Notes: generated by a model not told the origin, from the letters alone. A stretch of 62,000 nucleotides of DNA from Symbiodinium natans (GCA_905221605.1 CAJNDS010002099.1:375001-437000); one strand, 5' to 3'; numbered from the stretch's first letter, positions 38,304 to 47,171 are shown. A program made the numbers and translations.

Positions 38304-38394
38304 CCTCTCTCAGCGACCCGGGGCCTCCCAGGTGCGTACCGACTTCCACGACTTTCAGAGGTCGTTTGCCCACCATCCCCTTGAAGACCATGTC
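38304..38394 (-). CDS. FkbM-like methyltransferase, SAM motif I exon
   Basis: Acceptor CGGACTCAG|GACATG; 91 nt read DMVFKGMVGKRPLKVVEVGT, HLGGPGSLRE. KVVEVGTHLGG matches SAM-binding motif I (VxEhGxxxGG) of FkbM-type methyltransferases. The donor is GAGG|GTTTAGGG, the array at 38242-38303 read in sense. Confidence 0.7.
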
Positions 38395-38412
38395 CTGAGT
38401 CCGAAGCAAAAA

Positions 38413-38505
38413 GCTTAGGGTTTAGGGTTTAGGGTTTAGGGTTTAGGGTTTAGGGTTTAGGGTTTAGGGTTTAGGGTTTAGGGTTTAGGGTTTAGGGTTT
38501 AGGGT
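38413..38505. repeat. TTTAGGG array
   Basis: G-strand array separating exons 38304-38394 and 38510-38625. Confidence 0.95.
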
Positions 38506-38509
38506 AAGC

Positions 38510-38625
38510 CAAGGGCTCCAAGCGTCGCAGTGGAGCTCCAATACTGAGCGCACGTGGTTGGACTCGACATTCCGCGTTGGCAGCAGGTGGACGAAGAACG
38601 CAGTGTCCGGGTGCGTCACGGAGTC
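38510..38625 (-). CDS. Exon upstream of motif I (DSVTHPDTAFFVHLLPTRNV)
   Basis: Acceptor TTGTTTCAG|GACTCC; 116 nt read DSVTHPDTAFFVHLLPTRNV, ESNHVRSVLELHCDAWSPW. Donor TTG|GCTTAC is a GC donor, followed by CCCTAAACC... in sense. Probably N-terminal to the methyltransferase domain, though membership in the same gene is inferred. Confidence 0.65.
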
Positions 38626-39039
38626 CTGAAACAAAACCCTAACCCTAAACCCTAAACCCTAAACCTTAGGAACTTACAGTACGGTTTTAGGAGAGGGGCT
38701 CCTTATGATGTACAAAGGTATATTGACAGAATTATGGCACCGTAGCTGAGATGCGGTGGCGAGGTATACTAGACATGTGATCTTCATCCGCAAAGGGGAA
38801 ACATGACACCAGGATATCACACGCCCAAGCTTCGCGCTTGACTCCTGCTTCTTGCATCAGTCTGTGAGTCTGTGCCGCCCAAAACCTTCTCTAAAAGCTA
38901 TTTCTTCCATGCCCTCCCCCTCGCCCTCCCCCTCCCCCTGCACCACCCTAAACCCCTAGATCCTAAACCCCAAACCCAACAAACGATAACCCTAAACCCT
39001 AAACCCTAAACACTAAACCCTAAACCCTAAATCCTAAAC

Positions 39040-39141
39040 CGTCGGAAGACGAGATGCCTTCATGTGTATGGGCTCTACCACTTGGCGGTCCAGGCGGTCC
39101 AGAATCTCAAAGAGGGGCACCTCTTCACCGGGGAATTCCAA
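39040..39141 (-). CDS. Exon with telomeric donor (LEFPGEEVPLFEILDRLDRQ)
   Basis: Frame LEFPGEEVPLFEILDRLDRQ, VVEPIHMKASRLPT; donor ACG|GTTTAGG. The acceptor is unresolved, inside degenerate CCCTAAT repeats. Confidence 0.65.
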
Positions 39142-39234
39142 GTTAGGATTAGGGATTAGGGAGTAGGGTTTAGGGTTTAGGGTTTAACTCACTAGTTTGT
39201 TGGGAGGATTGATTCTCTAGGGGGATTTCTAATC

Positions 39235-39345
39235 TGTGTCTGCCAATCTTGAGATTCCTGGCCACACCTCACCGCCCGCCTTTGCAAAACCGGGAGGTCC
39301 ATGTCCTAGCATGGCCCTTAAAACTTAAAACCGTCCGTGATCCTC
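39235..39345 (-). CDS. Exon (MLGHGPPGFAKAGGEVWPGI)
   Basis: Frame MLGHGPPGFAKAGGEVWPGI, SRLADTD then TAG. Glycine/proline-rich. It lies immediately left of the family D element at 39361. Confidence 0.45.
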
Positions 39346-39360
39346 TTAAACCCAATAAAT

Positions 39361-39462
39361 GGGAATGTTCCCCCAAAAACTGACAGCCCTTAAGAGGGAT
39401 TCACGCATCCCCTGTTAGAAGCCCGGTTGAGGACTGTTAGCATAAGGGGGGGAGCATCACAA
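39361..39462. mobile_element. Family D element, copy 4
   Basis: GGGAATGTTCCCCC start, CTGACAGCCCTTAAGAGGG, GAGGACTGTTAGCATAAGG and GGGGGAGCATC end; no telomeric insert. Confidence 0.65.
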
Positions 39463-39657
39463 CCTATAAGGGAAAATATCTAATGTCCCAAAGGCTTACC
39501 GAGTCTCTAAGCATGCTCAAGCCACTTCACGCCTCGAGAGCCAACGATCCTGAAACAACCCAGAACAAAAAACCCACCAAAAACCAAAATCCTAAACCTT
39601 AACTCCGAAACACTAAATCCTGAACACTAAATCCTAAACCCTAACCCGTAAACTTAC

Positions 39658-39724
39658 CCACCTCAACCTGAGCGACCATCATCAGCAGCCCATACAGATC
39701 TGTCCAGGAGGAAGGCGCGCTTGC
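39658..39724 (-). CDS. Exon with GTAAGT donor (WTDLYGLLMMVAQVEV)
   Basis: Acceptor CCCAGAG|GCAAGC; 67 nt read ASAPSSWTDLYGLLMMVAQV, EV plus one base; donor GTGG|GTAAGTT. Confidence 0.7.
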
Positions 39725-39890
39725 CTCTGGGTCTGGATTTAGAGTTAGGGCTTCAAAGGGTAAGGGATCAGAACCCCTAAGCTCCGAAACCAGGGTTTAG
39801 GGTCTAGGGTTTAGGGATTAGGGATTCGGGTTTAGGGTTTAGCGTTTAGGGTTCTAAGTAAGGCAACCTATGTTTAGGGTGCACGCAGAC

Positions 39891-39962
39891 CCTGGGGCGC
39901 CCATGAACCTCCAAACCTCCCAATTCCGCTCCTTGGCGTGCTTGTAGGCCTGCTGTAGGAAC
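39891..39962 (-). CDS. Exon (FLQQAYKHAKERNWEVWRFM)
   Basis: Acceptor GAACTCAG|G; 72 nt read FLQQAYKHAKERNWEVWRFM, GAP; donor CCAGG|GTCTGC. Helical, charged. Confidence 0.7.
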
Positions 39963-40079
39963 CTGAGTTCAGTCTTTGGGGTTTGGGGTTTGGGGTTTGG
40001 GGTTTGGGGTTTAGGATTTGGGGTTTAGGGTTTGGGGTTTAGGGTTCCGGGTTTAGGGTTTCCACCTTTGGGGGGGTTG

Positions 40080-40150
40080 CCCCGGGCGGAGCGCGGACGC
40101 GTTGCTTCTCGGATTCTTCGACGACTCCAGCCCCTAAAGTAAGGGTGCAT
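40080..40150 (-). CDS. Putative exon (VVEESEKQRVRAPPG)
   Basis: Frame AGVVEESEKQRVRAPPGATP. Two other frames are open, so this is weak. Confidence 0.35.
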
Positions 40151-40399
40151 GCTTTTAGGGTTCAGGGTTTGGGATGTAGGGTCTTGGGTTTGACCACACA
40201 GTCTGTTGGCTTCAAGCTGAGGGTTGAGGTTTTTTAGGGCATGGGAACTTAACTTAGGGGTAGCTTGAGGTTTATAGCGCCCCAAGGATCTTCGACCCCC
40301 CAGGGATTCCCAAGCAAAGAAAAACCTGAACCCAAACCTTATCGGCAAAGGGGTTACTCTCCAGCCCCCCCTCCCCCCAGTAGGGACTCCCTAAACCTA

Positions 40400-40620
40400 A
40401 ATCATAAGCCCTAAACCCTAAACCTTAAGCCCTAAACCCTAAACCCTAAACCCTAAGACCTAAACCCTAAACCCTAAACCCTAAACCCTAAACCCTAAAC
40501 CCTAAACCCTAAACCCTAAACCCTCAACCCTAAACCCTAAACCCTCAACCCTAAACCCTAAACCCTAAACCCTAAACCCTAAACCCTAAACCCTAAACCC
40601 TAAACCCTAAACCCTAAACC
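40400..40620. repeat. CCCTAAA array
   Basis: Long C-strand array with a few CCCTCAA units. Confidence 0.95.
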
Positions 40621-40621
40621 C

Positions 40622-40734
40622 AAGCCCAGGAACCGTTGGCCTCTGTTCAGCAGACGGTGCATCTCCTCGCGCGCGGGTCCCAGGGCTCCACCATGGCCCG
40701 GTATGCCCCAGGCCTTCGTGATGCGGAGGTAGTC
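40622..40734 (-). CDS. Exon with telomere-adjacent acceptor (DYLRITKAWGIPGHGGALGP)
   Basis: In sense (CCCTAAA)n CTCAG|GACTAC. Frame DYLRITKAWGIPGHGGALGP, AREEMHRLLNRGQRFLG. The cleanest C-array - exon - G-array island: 40400-40620, exon, 40737-40835. Confidence 0.75.
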
Positions 40735-40736
40735 CT

Positions 40737-40835
40737 GAGTTTAGGGTTTAGGGTTTAGGGTTTAGGGTTTAGGGTTTAGGGTTTAGGGTTTAGGGTTTAG
40801 GGTTTAGGGTTTAGGGTCTAGGGTTTAGGGTTTAG
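40737..40835. repeat. TTTAGGG array
   Basis: Pure G-strand array forming the acceptor side of exon 40622-40734. Confidence 0.95.
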
Positions 40836-40848
40836 GAATATGTCGTGA

Positions 40849-41030
40849 CTATTTGTTGAACATGGGGTTGCTGGAGTCGTCTCTACTCTCTAAAAATTGC
40901 ATGGGGCAAGGCGGGGAAACCGTTGTTGATTTCTTTAGTAGACCCGAAACCTTCACGGCCATTTCAGATGTGCTGAGGGCCGGGTGACAATGCGGGCAGT
41001 CGCCCAAGAAGTTGCTGACTAAATAGCCCC
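40849..41030 (-). CDS. Exon with CPHC motif (GDCPHCHPALSTSEMAVKVS)
   Basis: Frame YLVSNFLGDCPHCHPALSTS, EMAVKVSGLLKKSTTVSPPC, PMQFLESRDDSSNPMFNK, TAG. The frame is open beyond possible donors, so it may end earlier. Confidence 0.6.
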
Positions 41031-41101
41031 GAACCCTAAACCCTAAACCCTAAACCCTAAACCCTAAACCCTAAACTCCTTTGGCAAGGCGCCCTCAGCA
41101 T

Positions 41102-41362
41102 CTAGTCCACCCGGAGCCATGGAAAATCCCCTGGCCCACCTGGGGCCTCTGAAATTGTGTCTAAAAAACCTTGAGAAGAATTTAGAACCGGCTTCGGAGC
41201 TTCCGGGCTTCCCAAGGGCCTTTCCAAATTTATGACACCTGCAAAGTCTTTAAAACCTTCAGAGATCTTCAAAGCCTTTACAGCCTTCAAAAAAAAGCCA
41301 TGCGGACTCTTTAAGAATTTTGACACTTTCATTGTGCAAAAGCCACAATGAAAAGAGTACAC
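41102..41362 (-). CDS. Possible exon(s) (FLKSPHGFFLKAVKALKISE)
   Basis: Minus frame from ATG: FHCGFCTMKVSKFLKSPHGF and onward. The + strand shows an AAGNNTTT-like degenerate periodicity here, so part may be repeat-derived. Confidence 0.3.
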   Translation of the reverse strand: MYSFHCGFCTMKVSKFLKSPHGFFLKAVKALKISEGFKDFAGVINLERPLGSPEAPKPVLNSSQGFLDTISEAPGGPGDFPWLRVD

Positions 41363-41639
41363 AAAGTTCCCACGTACTCAGGGTACTAGGTTCCGTTTTC
41401 GGGTTTTAGGGCTTGGGGGCTTTTATCGTTGAGGGCTCAGTGTGCACGGGCACCGTAAACCCCCAACCCCAAAACCCTAAACCCCAAAACCCTAAACCCA
41501 GAACCCTAAACCCCAAACTTTAAACGCCTAGCCGGGCCTAGCCCTAATCCCTGAACCCTAAACCCCAAACCCCAAATTCGGGGTTTCGCGCTTGGTCGAC
41601 CCCAGCGTCTGCTTGGGCGAAGAGGGCTGCGGCTTTCTC

Positions 41640-41950
41640 CAGACTAGTGAGGCCTCTTAGGCGGTTTAGAGGTTTTAGGGGTTCAGGGGTTCAGGGTTTT
41701 GGGGTTTTGGGGTTTAGGGGTTTGGAGGTTTAGGGGGTTTAGGGGCTTAGGGGTTGAGGGTTTAGGGGTTTAGGGGTTTAGGGGGTTTAGGGGGTTTAGG
41801 GGTTTAGGGGTTTAGGGGTTTAGGGGGTTTAGGGGGTTCAGGGGGTTTAAGGGTTGAGGGGTTTAGGGGTTTAGGGGTTAGGTGTTTAGGGGTTTAAGGG
41901 TTTAGGGTTTTAGGGCATATAGGGTTTAGGGGATAGGGGTTTAGGCTTTA
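41640..41950. repeat. TTTAGGGG octamer array
   Basis: 8-bp (TTTAGGGG) and 9-bp (TTTAGGGGG) variants. Confidence 0.95.
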
Positions 41951-42269
41951 AACCCGAAGCGCTACATCCTTGAAGGCGTAGGTTGGGGGGGGGGGTTGGG
42001 GGGGAATCTGGGTCTTCTGGGTTTAAGGGCTTCAGCGTTTCGAATCTTCGGGCTGCCGGGGTTCGGACCTGAGGACATGGTTTAGGGTTTGGGGTTTAGG
42101 GTGCAAGGTGTAGGGTTTAAGGCTTAGGGCTTCGACCTTCAGGTTGAGGCGTGGGCCCGTTGGGGTACATGTTCAAGTTGAGGGCTTTCAGGGTTTCGGG
42201 CACGCCTGGCCGTCTTAGAAAGGACGGGGTCCGCTCCGGCACGTCCTGCCCGGCAGAAACACCGTGTAG

Positions 42270-42430
42270 GGTTCAGGGATATAAGGGTTTCAAGGGGCTT
42301 GAAGGGCTTAAAGGGCTTAAAGGGTTTCAAGGGTTTCAAAGGGCTTCAAAGGGTTTCAAAGGGTTTAAAGGGTTGAAAGGGTTTACGCAAAGGGTTTGAA
42401 GGGCTTGAAGGGTGTTGAGGGTTAAAGGGC
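42270..42430. repeat. GGGTTTCAAA/GGGCTTAAA degenerate repeat
   Basis: Period about 10-11 bp; gives artefactual GFKGFKGL and PFKPFKPL frames. Confidence 0.8.
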
Positions 42431-42792
42431 TTTAAGAATTTAACGGGCTATTAAGGGTTCATAAAGGGTCTAGGGCTTCAAAAACCAGAGGGCTCAAGGT
42501 TTGGAAGCTTCGGGCTTGCTCAGGCAACTCAGAAATCCGCTGACCCTGCCTTAGGGTTTAACTAGGGTTTAGGGTCTAGGGTTTAGGGTTTAGGGTTTAG
42601 GGTTTAGGTTTAGGGTTTAGGGCAAGGACCGTGGCGACTGTAGTTCAGGTGGACGCCGTTACCCTGGAAGATCTGCAGCATGTCACGATGACCTCAGCGT
42701 ATTACATCTTAACATCAATGCATATGTTTTTAACGATGAATCTTGTTCTGGCACAGTCTTGACTAGAAGGAAACACACTGGTACCAGCTGCG

Positions 42793-43026
42793 CTATATCT
42801 TTGAGCAAACAATGTCTTCAAGACACTGGTGGAGTCTGACTGCTTCTTCTTGTTTTGCTTGCGGCAGATCGTCCGAAAATTTCGACCTAGGAAGCATGGC
42901 AGCAACGATGTTCTGACTTGAGTGCGGTAACACTGATGATAATGGATCACGCGTGCGCCTCGCCGACCGAAGCCTCTGTGCCAGGCAGGTCTCGAGATCG
43001 ACTGCCAGACAACGGATTCCTTTCAA
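42793..43026 (-). CDS. Exon or small gene (VDLETCLAQRL)
   Basis: ATG-initiated frame MKGIRCLAVDLETCLAQRLR, SARRTRDPLSSVLPHSSQNI, VAAMLPRSKFSDDLPQAKQE, ending LEDIVCSKI, stop. 42.65-44.0 kb is free of telomeric repeats. Function not recognised. Confidence 0.5.
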   Translation of the reverse strand: MKGIRCLAVDLETCLAQRLRSARRTRDPLSSVLPHSSQNIVAAMLPRSKFSDDLPQAKQEEAVRLHQCLEDIVCSKI

Positions 43027-43178
43027 GATAATGAGCTGTTTAAGAAATGACGTGCTTTATGTATGTCCTGCGACACATTCTTCCGGCTGCTGCGTAGCAT
43101 TCTGATAAACATGTTCTTGGCAATGTCGTCGCCTTACTCAGAGAAAACCCTTTTGCGAAAGTATCTGATTTATTTAAT

Positions 43179-43274
43179 TTAGTTACATGACGAGAGGCAA
43201 ATGTCATCCCAGATGCTGCCCTCGAACAACTGCTTCTTGCAGAAGCCAGTCGACACCCCTGACATGACGTAATG
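43179..43274 (-). CDS. Terminal exon (HYVMSGVSTGFCKKQLFEGS)
   Basis: Acceptor CGTACAG|CAT; exactly 32 codons in phase 0: HYVMSGVSTGFCKKQLFEGS, IWDDICLSSCN, TAA. Confidence 0.65.
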   Translation of the reverse strand, partial: HYVMSGVSTGFCKKQLFEGSIWDDICLSSCN

Positions 43275-43344
43275 CTGTACGGGAAGAAGCATGCATTACT
43301 TCGCTTGCTTGAGACAAGTCACATGTGTTCATTGGCGTATTATT

Positions 43345-43407
43345 CCAGGGCGTCAAGTCGGCCTGGATCAGCGGCATGTTCTCAAACCTGTTGCTGAGAC
43401 AGAACAG
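43345..43407 (-). CDS. Exon (FCLSNRFENMPLIQADLTPW)
   Basis: Acceptor TACCAAG|CTG; frame LFCLSNRFENMPLIQADLTP, W. In the same direction it leads towards 43179-43274; the donor is unresolved. Confidence 0.55.
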
Positions 43408-43544
43408 CTTGGTATGTGGCGGTGCTCGACTGACTCGTCACTCATGTATGGCAGCTACTCTCAGGGCGCTGACGCAACAGCAGCGGTTTGCCTGCAGTAG
43501 GACTGTCCCTGCGTGCTGGACTCCATGTGCGGATTAAAAACATT

Positions 43545-43650
43545 TCACTTTAACTTGGGTTCGCGCTCAATGTAAAGCAACTTGTCGATGCCGCTCAAAA
43601 GGAATCCAGCTTCCAGCTGTGACCAGCACTCAGTCGAGCGGTAGTTTCTC
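43545..43650 (-). CDS. Terminal exon, tandem copy 1 (YIEREPKLK stop)
   Basis: Acceptor TACCTCAG|G; 106 nt ending in TGA: RNYRSTECWSQLEAGFLLSG, IDKLLYIEREPKLK. Aligns codon for codon with 43754-43859. Confidence 0.7.
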
Positions 43651-43753
43651 CTGAGGTAATTTTTAATGCAGTGCGATGCCTTATAACTTTTTTGTAGCCA
43701 AGACATAAACTATCTAAGGTCGCGACTGTTTCCACGTCCACCTCAATTATATT

Positions 43754-43859
43754 TCACTTAAGCTTGGGTTCGCGCTCAATGTCAGGCAACTCCTCGATGC
43801 TGCTCAAGGGCGGTCCAGCTTCCGGCTGCGACGAGCACTCCGTTGCGCGACACTTGTTC
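43754..43859 (-). CDS. Terminal exon, tandem copy 2 (DIEREPKLK stop)
   Basis: Acceptor AAATCAG|G; 106 nt ending in TGA: NKCRATECSSQPEAGPPLSS, IEELPDIEREPKLK. Same length, phase, stop and C-terminus as copy 1, with many amino-acid changes between: duplicated and diverged. Confidence 0.7.
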
Positions 43860-44050
43860 CTGATTTGGTTGAGTTAGCGTGCAACTTCACACACATCTTT
43901 GGCGCGTGCAAAAAAGTATCTAAGGTGATGACTTCTCTTCCGCAAGTGTTTCACCGTCTTGTGACGTTGCAGACCTTGAGATGAAAGGCAAGACTTGCCT
44001 CGGCAGTGGTCTGGAGCGCTTAGGGCTTAGGGTTTAGGGTGTAGGGTTTA

Positions 44051-44517
44051 GGGTTCAGCATCTCAAGTCCAAGCATTCACTAGTCAAGAAATTCCTTCAG
44101 AAAAATACCCACCCGCCCAAAGAATCCCACAACATTAAGAAAATATTTCACTTATGGACGACCTTGCCCAGTAAAAAAATGACCTTGCCCAGTAAACCAG
44201 TAAAAAAAATCACCTTGCCCAGTAAAAAAAAATGACCTTGCCCAGTAAAAAAATGATCTTGCCCAGAAAAAAATCAGTAAAAAGATGACCTTGCCCAGTA
44301 ACATTTTTACTGGGCAAGGTCATTATTTTACTGGGCAAGGTTTTTACTGGGCAAGGTCGTTTTTTTTGGACCGAGCGACCTTGCCCAGTGGAAAAAAACA
44401 ACCTTGCCCAGTAAAAAAATGACCTTGCCCAGTAAAAAATGACCTTGCCCAGTAAAAAAATGACCTTGCCCAGTAACTCATTAACATTTAAATTATATAT
44501 GAAAGAGAGGTTTAGGG
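44051..44517. mobile_element. Foldback element, short copy
   Basis: Left end GGGTTCAGCATCTCAAG with ACCCACCCGCCCAAAGAATC (44108-44127). Then about 13 units of a 21-bp repeat ACCTTGCCCAGTAAAAAAATG in both orientations (44160-44480). Right end TTAACATTTAAATTATATAT then GAAAGAGAGG. It shares both ends with 51984-53740 and sits between TTTAGGG repeats. Confidence 0.75.
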
Positions 44518-44617
44518 TTTAGGGTTTAGGGTTTAGGGTTTAGGGTTTAGGGTTCAGGGTTTACGGTTTAGGGTTTCGGGTTTAGGGTTTAGGGTTTAGG
44601 GTTTAGGGTTTAGGGTT
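44509..44617. repeat. TTTAGGG array
   Basis: G-strand array immediately right of the foldback element. Confidence 0.9.
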
Positions 44618-44714
44618 CGTGCAAGATGCATCCATCTGTGGCCTCCCCTCTGAGGCAGTTGGTTCCATGTCATCGGGCGGGCAAGTGTCTTAAACCTACA
44701 CTGCTAAGGGATCC

Positions 44715-45074
44715 TCATGCCTGACCCCCGCTTCCTTCTGCGCCAGGCGAAGGCTCCCGAAGCGCATGATCGAGCACAGCTCCGTCAAAGCGCAGACTCA
44801 AATCGTCTGGAGTCTTGGCCCTGCAAACCGCAGGCATAGGGCGGTCCTCCTCGGAGTCACTGTTTGGAGTCCCTGCCCCCGGGTCCGGCGCGCGTAAAGG
44901 CTTAGGTAGATCTACCGGGCCCACAAAATCCTCTTCCTGCAGGGACGGGTCGGCAGCACCGATGGCATCATCCAGTCGGCGCCTGCACAGCCGCCCTCCC
45001 TTGCAGCCGGGCCCTCCTAAGCACCCCGGCCGCGTGCAAGCCTTGCGGAAATTGCGATGGCCGAATTCCAGCAA
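44715..45074 (-). CDS. Possible exon(s) (RPGCLGGPGCKGGRLCRRR)
   Basis: Frame LEFGHRNFRKACTRPGCLGG, PGCKGGRLCRRRLDDAIGAA, DPSLQEEDFVGPVDLPKPLR and on to TPDDLSLRFDGAVLDHALRE. Possibly continues the two upstream frames with splicing. Confidence 0.45.
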   Translation of the reverse strand: MLEFGHRNFRKACTRPGCLGGPGCKGGRLCRRRLDDAIGAADPSLQEEDFVGPVDLPKPLRAPDPGAGTPNSDSEEDRPMPAVCRAKTPDDLSLRFDGAVLDHALREPSPGAEGSGGQA

Positions 45075-45379
45075 AGGAAAATCGGGAGGAATGTTACCAT
45101 CCGGAAAAACCCTTCAACAGGGCGTTGCAAGGCGCGAAGCGACACCTGGCTAGCCTCGCTGCCTTCGCCGCGCTTCTGTACAAGGGACATTTTGTCCCTC
45201 CCGAGCACGCGGCAGCTTCGGCACACGCACATGGGCACGGCGGACCGCGCCGCGCACGACCTTTGCCATAACCAGATGACATTCCGCTCCGCCTCGGTCT
45301 TCCGTGCAAATTTGCGCAGGCGGTGACGCGGCACGAATTGGGTGGCACGAATTCGGCGCCTCCGCCCTTCGACCGCCAC
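45017..45379 (-). CDS. Possible exon (VPRHRLRKFARKTEAERNVI)
   Basis: Frame ATQFVPRHRLRKFARKTEAE, RNVIWLWQRSCAARSAVPMC, VCRSCRVLGRDKMSLVQKRG. Overlaps another open minus frame, so only part can be coding. Confidence 0.35.
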   Translation of the reverse strand: MAVEGRRRRIRATQFVPRHRLRKFARKTEAERNVIWLWQRSCAARSAVPMCVCRSCRVLGRDKMSLVQKRGEGSEASQVSLRALQRPVEGFFRMVTFLPIFLCWNSAIAISARLARGRGA

Positions 45380-45720
45380 ACGCGGTACTGTGTCAAAAGG
45401 CGTCGGCGCTCTCTAATCAGCTCGGCCAGGCGAGCGCGCGTCTCGGCCAAGTTTTGACCAGGAAGCAAAAGCTCACCATTCGACTTCTTTAATTCAGCCT
45501 CGCGGATCAGGTGGCAACCCTGGGCCCTGGCAATGGCGAGCAGAGGAAAGGAACACAGCTCGAGGATGTTTACCGTAGGGGCACGGACTGCACGAGCAGC
45601 AGGTCTAGCACGTGGAATGGGCCTCTTCGATCGTCCGGCCAGGCCCATCGTCCTCCTCCTGCCCCCTTGGAACCGCGCGGCGGGCGCACTTGCAGCGTTT
45701 GCCGCCTTTGCGAGTTGCCA
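45320..45720 (-). CDS. Probable coding segment with coiled-coil helix
   Basis: Frame ILELCSFPLLAIARAQGCHL, IREAELKKSNGELLLPGQNL, AETRARLAELIRERRRLLTQ, YRVWRSKG. Heptad-like leucines suggest a coiled coil. The longer frame to 45972 runs into a minisatellite. Confidence 0.45.
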
Positions 45721-45734
45721 CAAGACAGGCGTGA

Positions 45735-46612
45735 CCTCCTCCCCTTGTTTGTCAGTTTTTATTTGGGTCATCCTCTCTCTCTCTCTCTCCCTTTCACTTG
45801 GGATTCTTCGCCACGCGTTTGCCCGCACAGGGCCCGCGTACCTCGAACAGCAAAGCTTCAGCCGAAAAATGTTTAAACATGACCTCCACCCCTTGTTTCC
45901 TGATTGTTGCTGGTCATCCTCTCTCTTTTCCTTGGGATTCTCTGCCACGCGTTTGCCTGCACAGGGGTCCACAAACCTCGGAACCGCAAAGCTTCAACCG
46001 AAAAAATGAAAAGATGACCTCTCCCCTTGGTTCTGACTTGTTTTTGTGTCATCCTCTCTTTTTTCCTTGGGATTCTTTGCCACGCCTTTGTCCGCAAGGG
46101 TCCCGAACACCTGACAGCAGCGCGGCTTCAACAGCAGGATTCTTTTTGAAAAAAGACCTCCTCATTTCGCAATTTGTTTGGGTTCTTGTTCTGGGGATTC
46201 TTTGCCGCGCCTTTGCCCGCAAGGACCCCGCAGCAGCAAGCCTTCGACCGTAAAATTTTGAAAATGACCTCCTCCCCTTGTTTCTGATTTTTTGGGGTCC
46301 TCCTCTCCCCCTTCTTCTTGTGGTCCTTTTGCCCCGCCTCTGCCCGCAAACGACCCGAGAAGTACCTCCCGACAGCACGCCTTCGATGGGAAAGGCGTTG
46401 AAAAGAAGCATCTCCTTTCCTCGTCTCTGTAGATTTCTGGTTTCTGTTCTTTCCTTTCCGGGCTCAGTCCCACGCCCGTGGCCGCCACAAAAGTCTCAAC
46501 CCGCCCACCACCCCGAAACCTTCAACCAGAAAGAGAAAATCGAAAAACATAACCCTCCCCTTAGTTCAGATTTTTTTTCGGGTGTTCCTCCCCGTTTTGG
46601 CTTGACGTGTTG
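45735..46612. repeat. Seven-copy minisatellite, units about 110-145 bp
   Basis: Each unit has TGACCTCCTCCCCTTGTTTC, TCATCCTCTCT, CTTGGGATTCTTTGCCACGC, TTTGCCCGCA and GCTTCAACCG. Unit starts near 45739, 45881, 46015, 46154, 46264, 46406 and 46549. Open frames on both strands are repeat-driven. Confidence 0.85.
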
Positions 46613-46734
46613 AGGGCCACGTCCCTGTAAAAGGCCCGGTTGCAAAGATGAGGTAGTCGACGAAGTTGACCCTAAGCCTTAAACCCTAAACCCCTGAACC
46701 CTAAACCAGGTTCGACTTGGGTTCCAACCCGAGG

Positions 46735-46855
46735 TTTAGGGTTTAGGGTTTAGGGTTTAGGGTTTAGGGTTTAGGGTTAGGGTGTAGGGTGTAGGGTGTA
46801 GGGTGTAGGGTGTAGGGTGTAGGTTGTAGGGTTTCGGGTTTAGGGTTTAGGGTTA
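46735..46855. repeat. TTTAGGG then TGTAGGG array
   Basis: Canonical units followed by a seven-unit GTGTAGG block. Confidence 0.9.
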
Positions 46856-46974
46856 ACCCGGAACCCCAAAGCCAAGCAGATAGCCGAGGCCATTGGGGCC
46901 CCTTCTCCTTCCGCTCTCCACAACACTCCCCAACCCCCCAAGCCCCTAAATCCTGAACCAGCAAACCCTGCCTA

Positions 46975-47045
46975 AACCCTAAACCCTAAACCCTAAACCC
47001 TAAACCCTAAAACCCTAAACCCTAAAACCCTAAACCCTTCAACTC
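46975..47045. repeat. CCCTAAA array
   Basis: C-strand tract. The segment 47066-47150 may hold a small minus-strand exon (RGLVLVGLLQGATAADWR). Confidence 0.85.
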
Positions 47046-47171
47046 GCAAATCCTGCACCCTAAACCGCCAGTCAGCTGCTGTGGCTCCTTGTAACAACCC
47101 TACAAGCACAAGGCCCCTGGCGGTTTAGCCTAATGGTTGAGGTTTCTTGGGGGAGTTTGAGGTTTATGGTT

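Noticed and set aside
38304-38410. Plus-strand exon QVRTDFHDFQRSF
   Set aside because: The opposite strand gives the SAM motif KVVEVGTHLGG with proper splice sites, so the plus frame is taken as a shadow.
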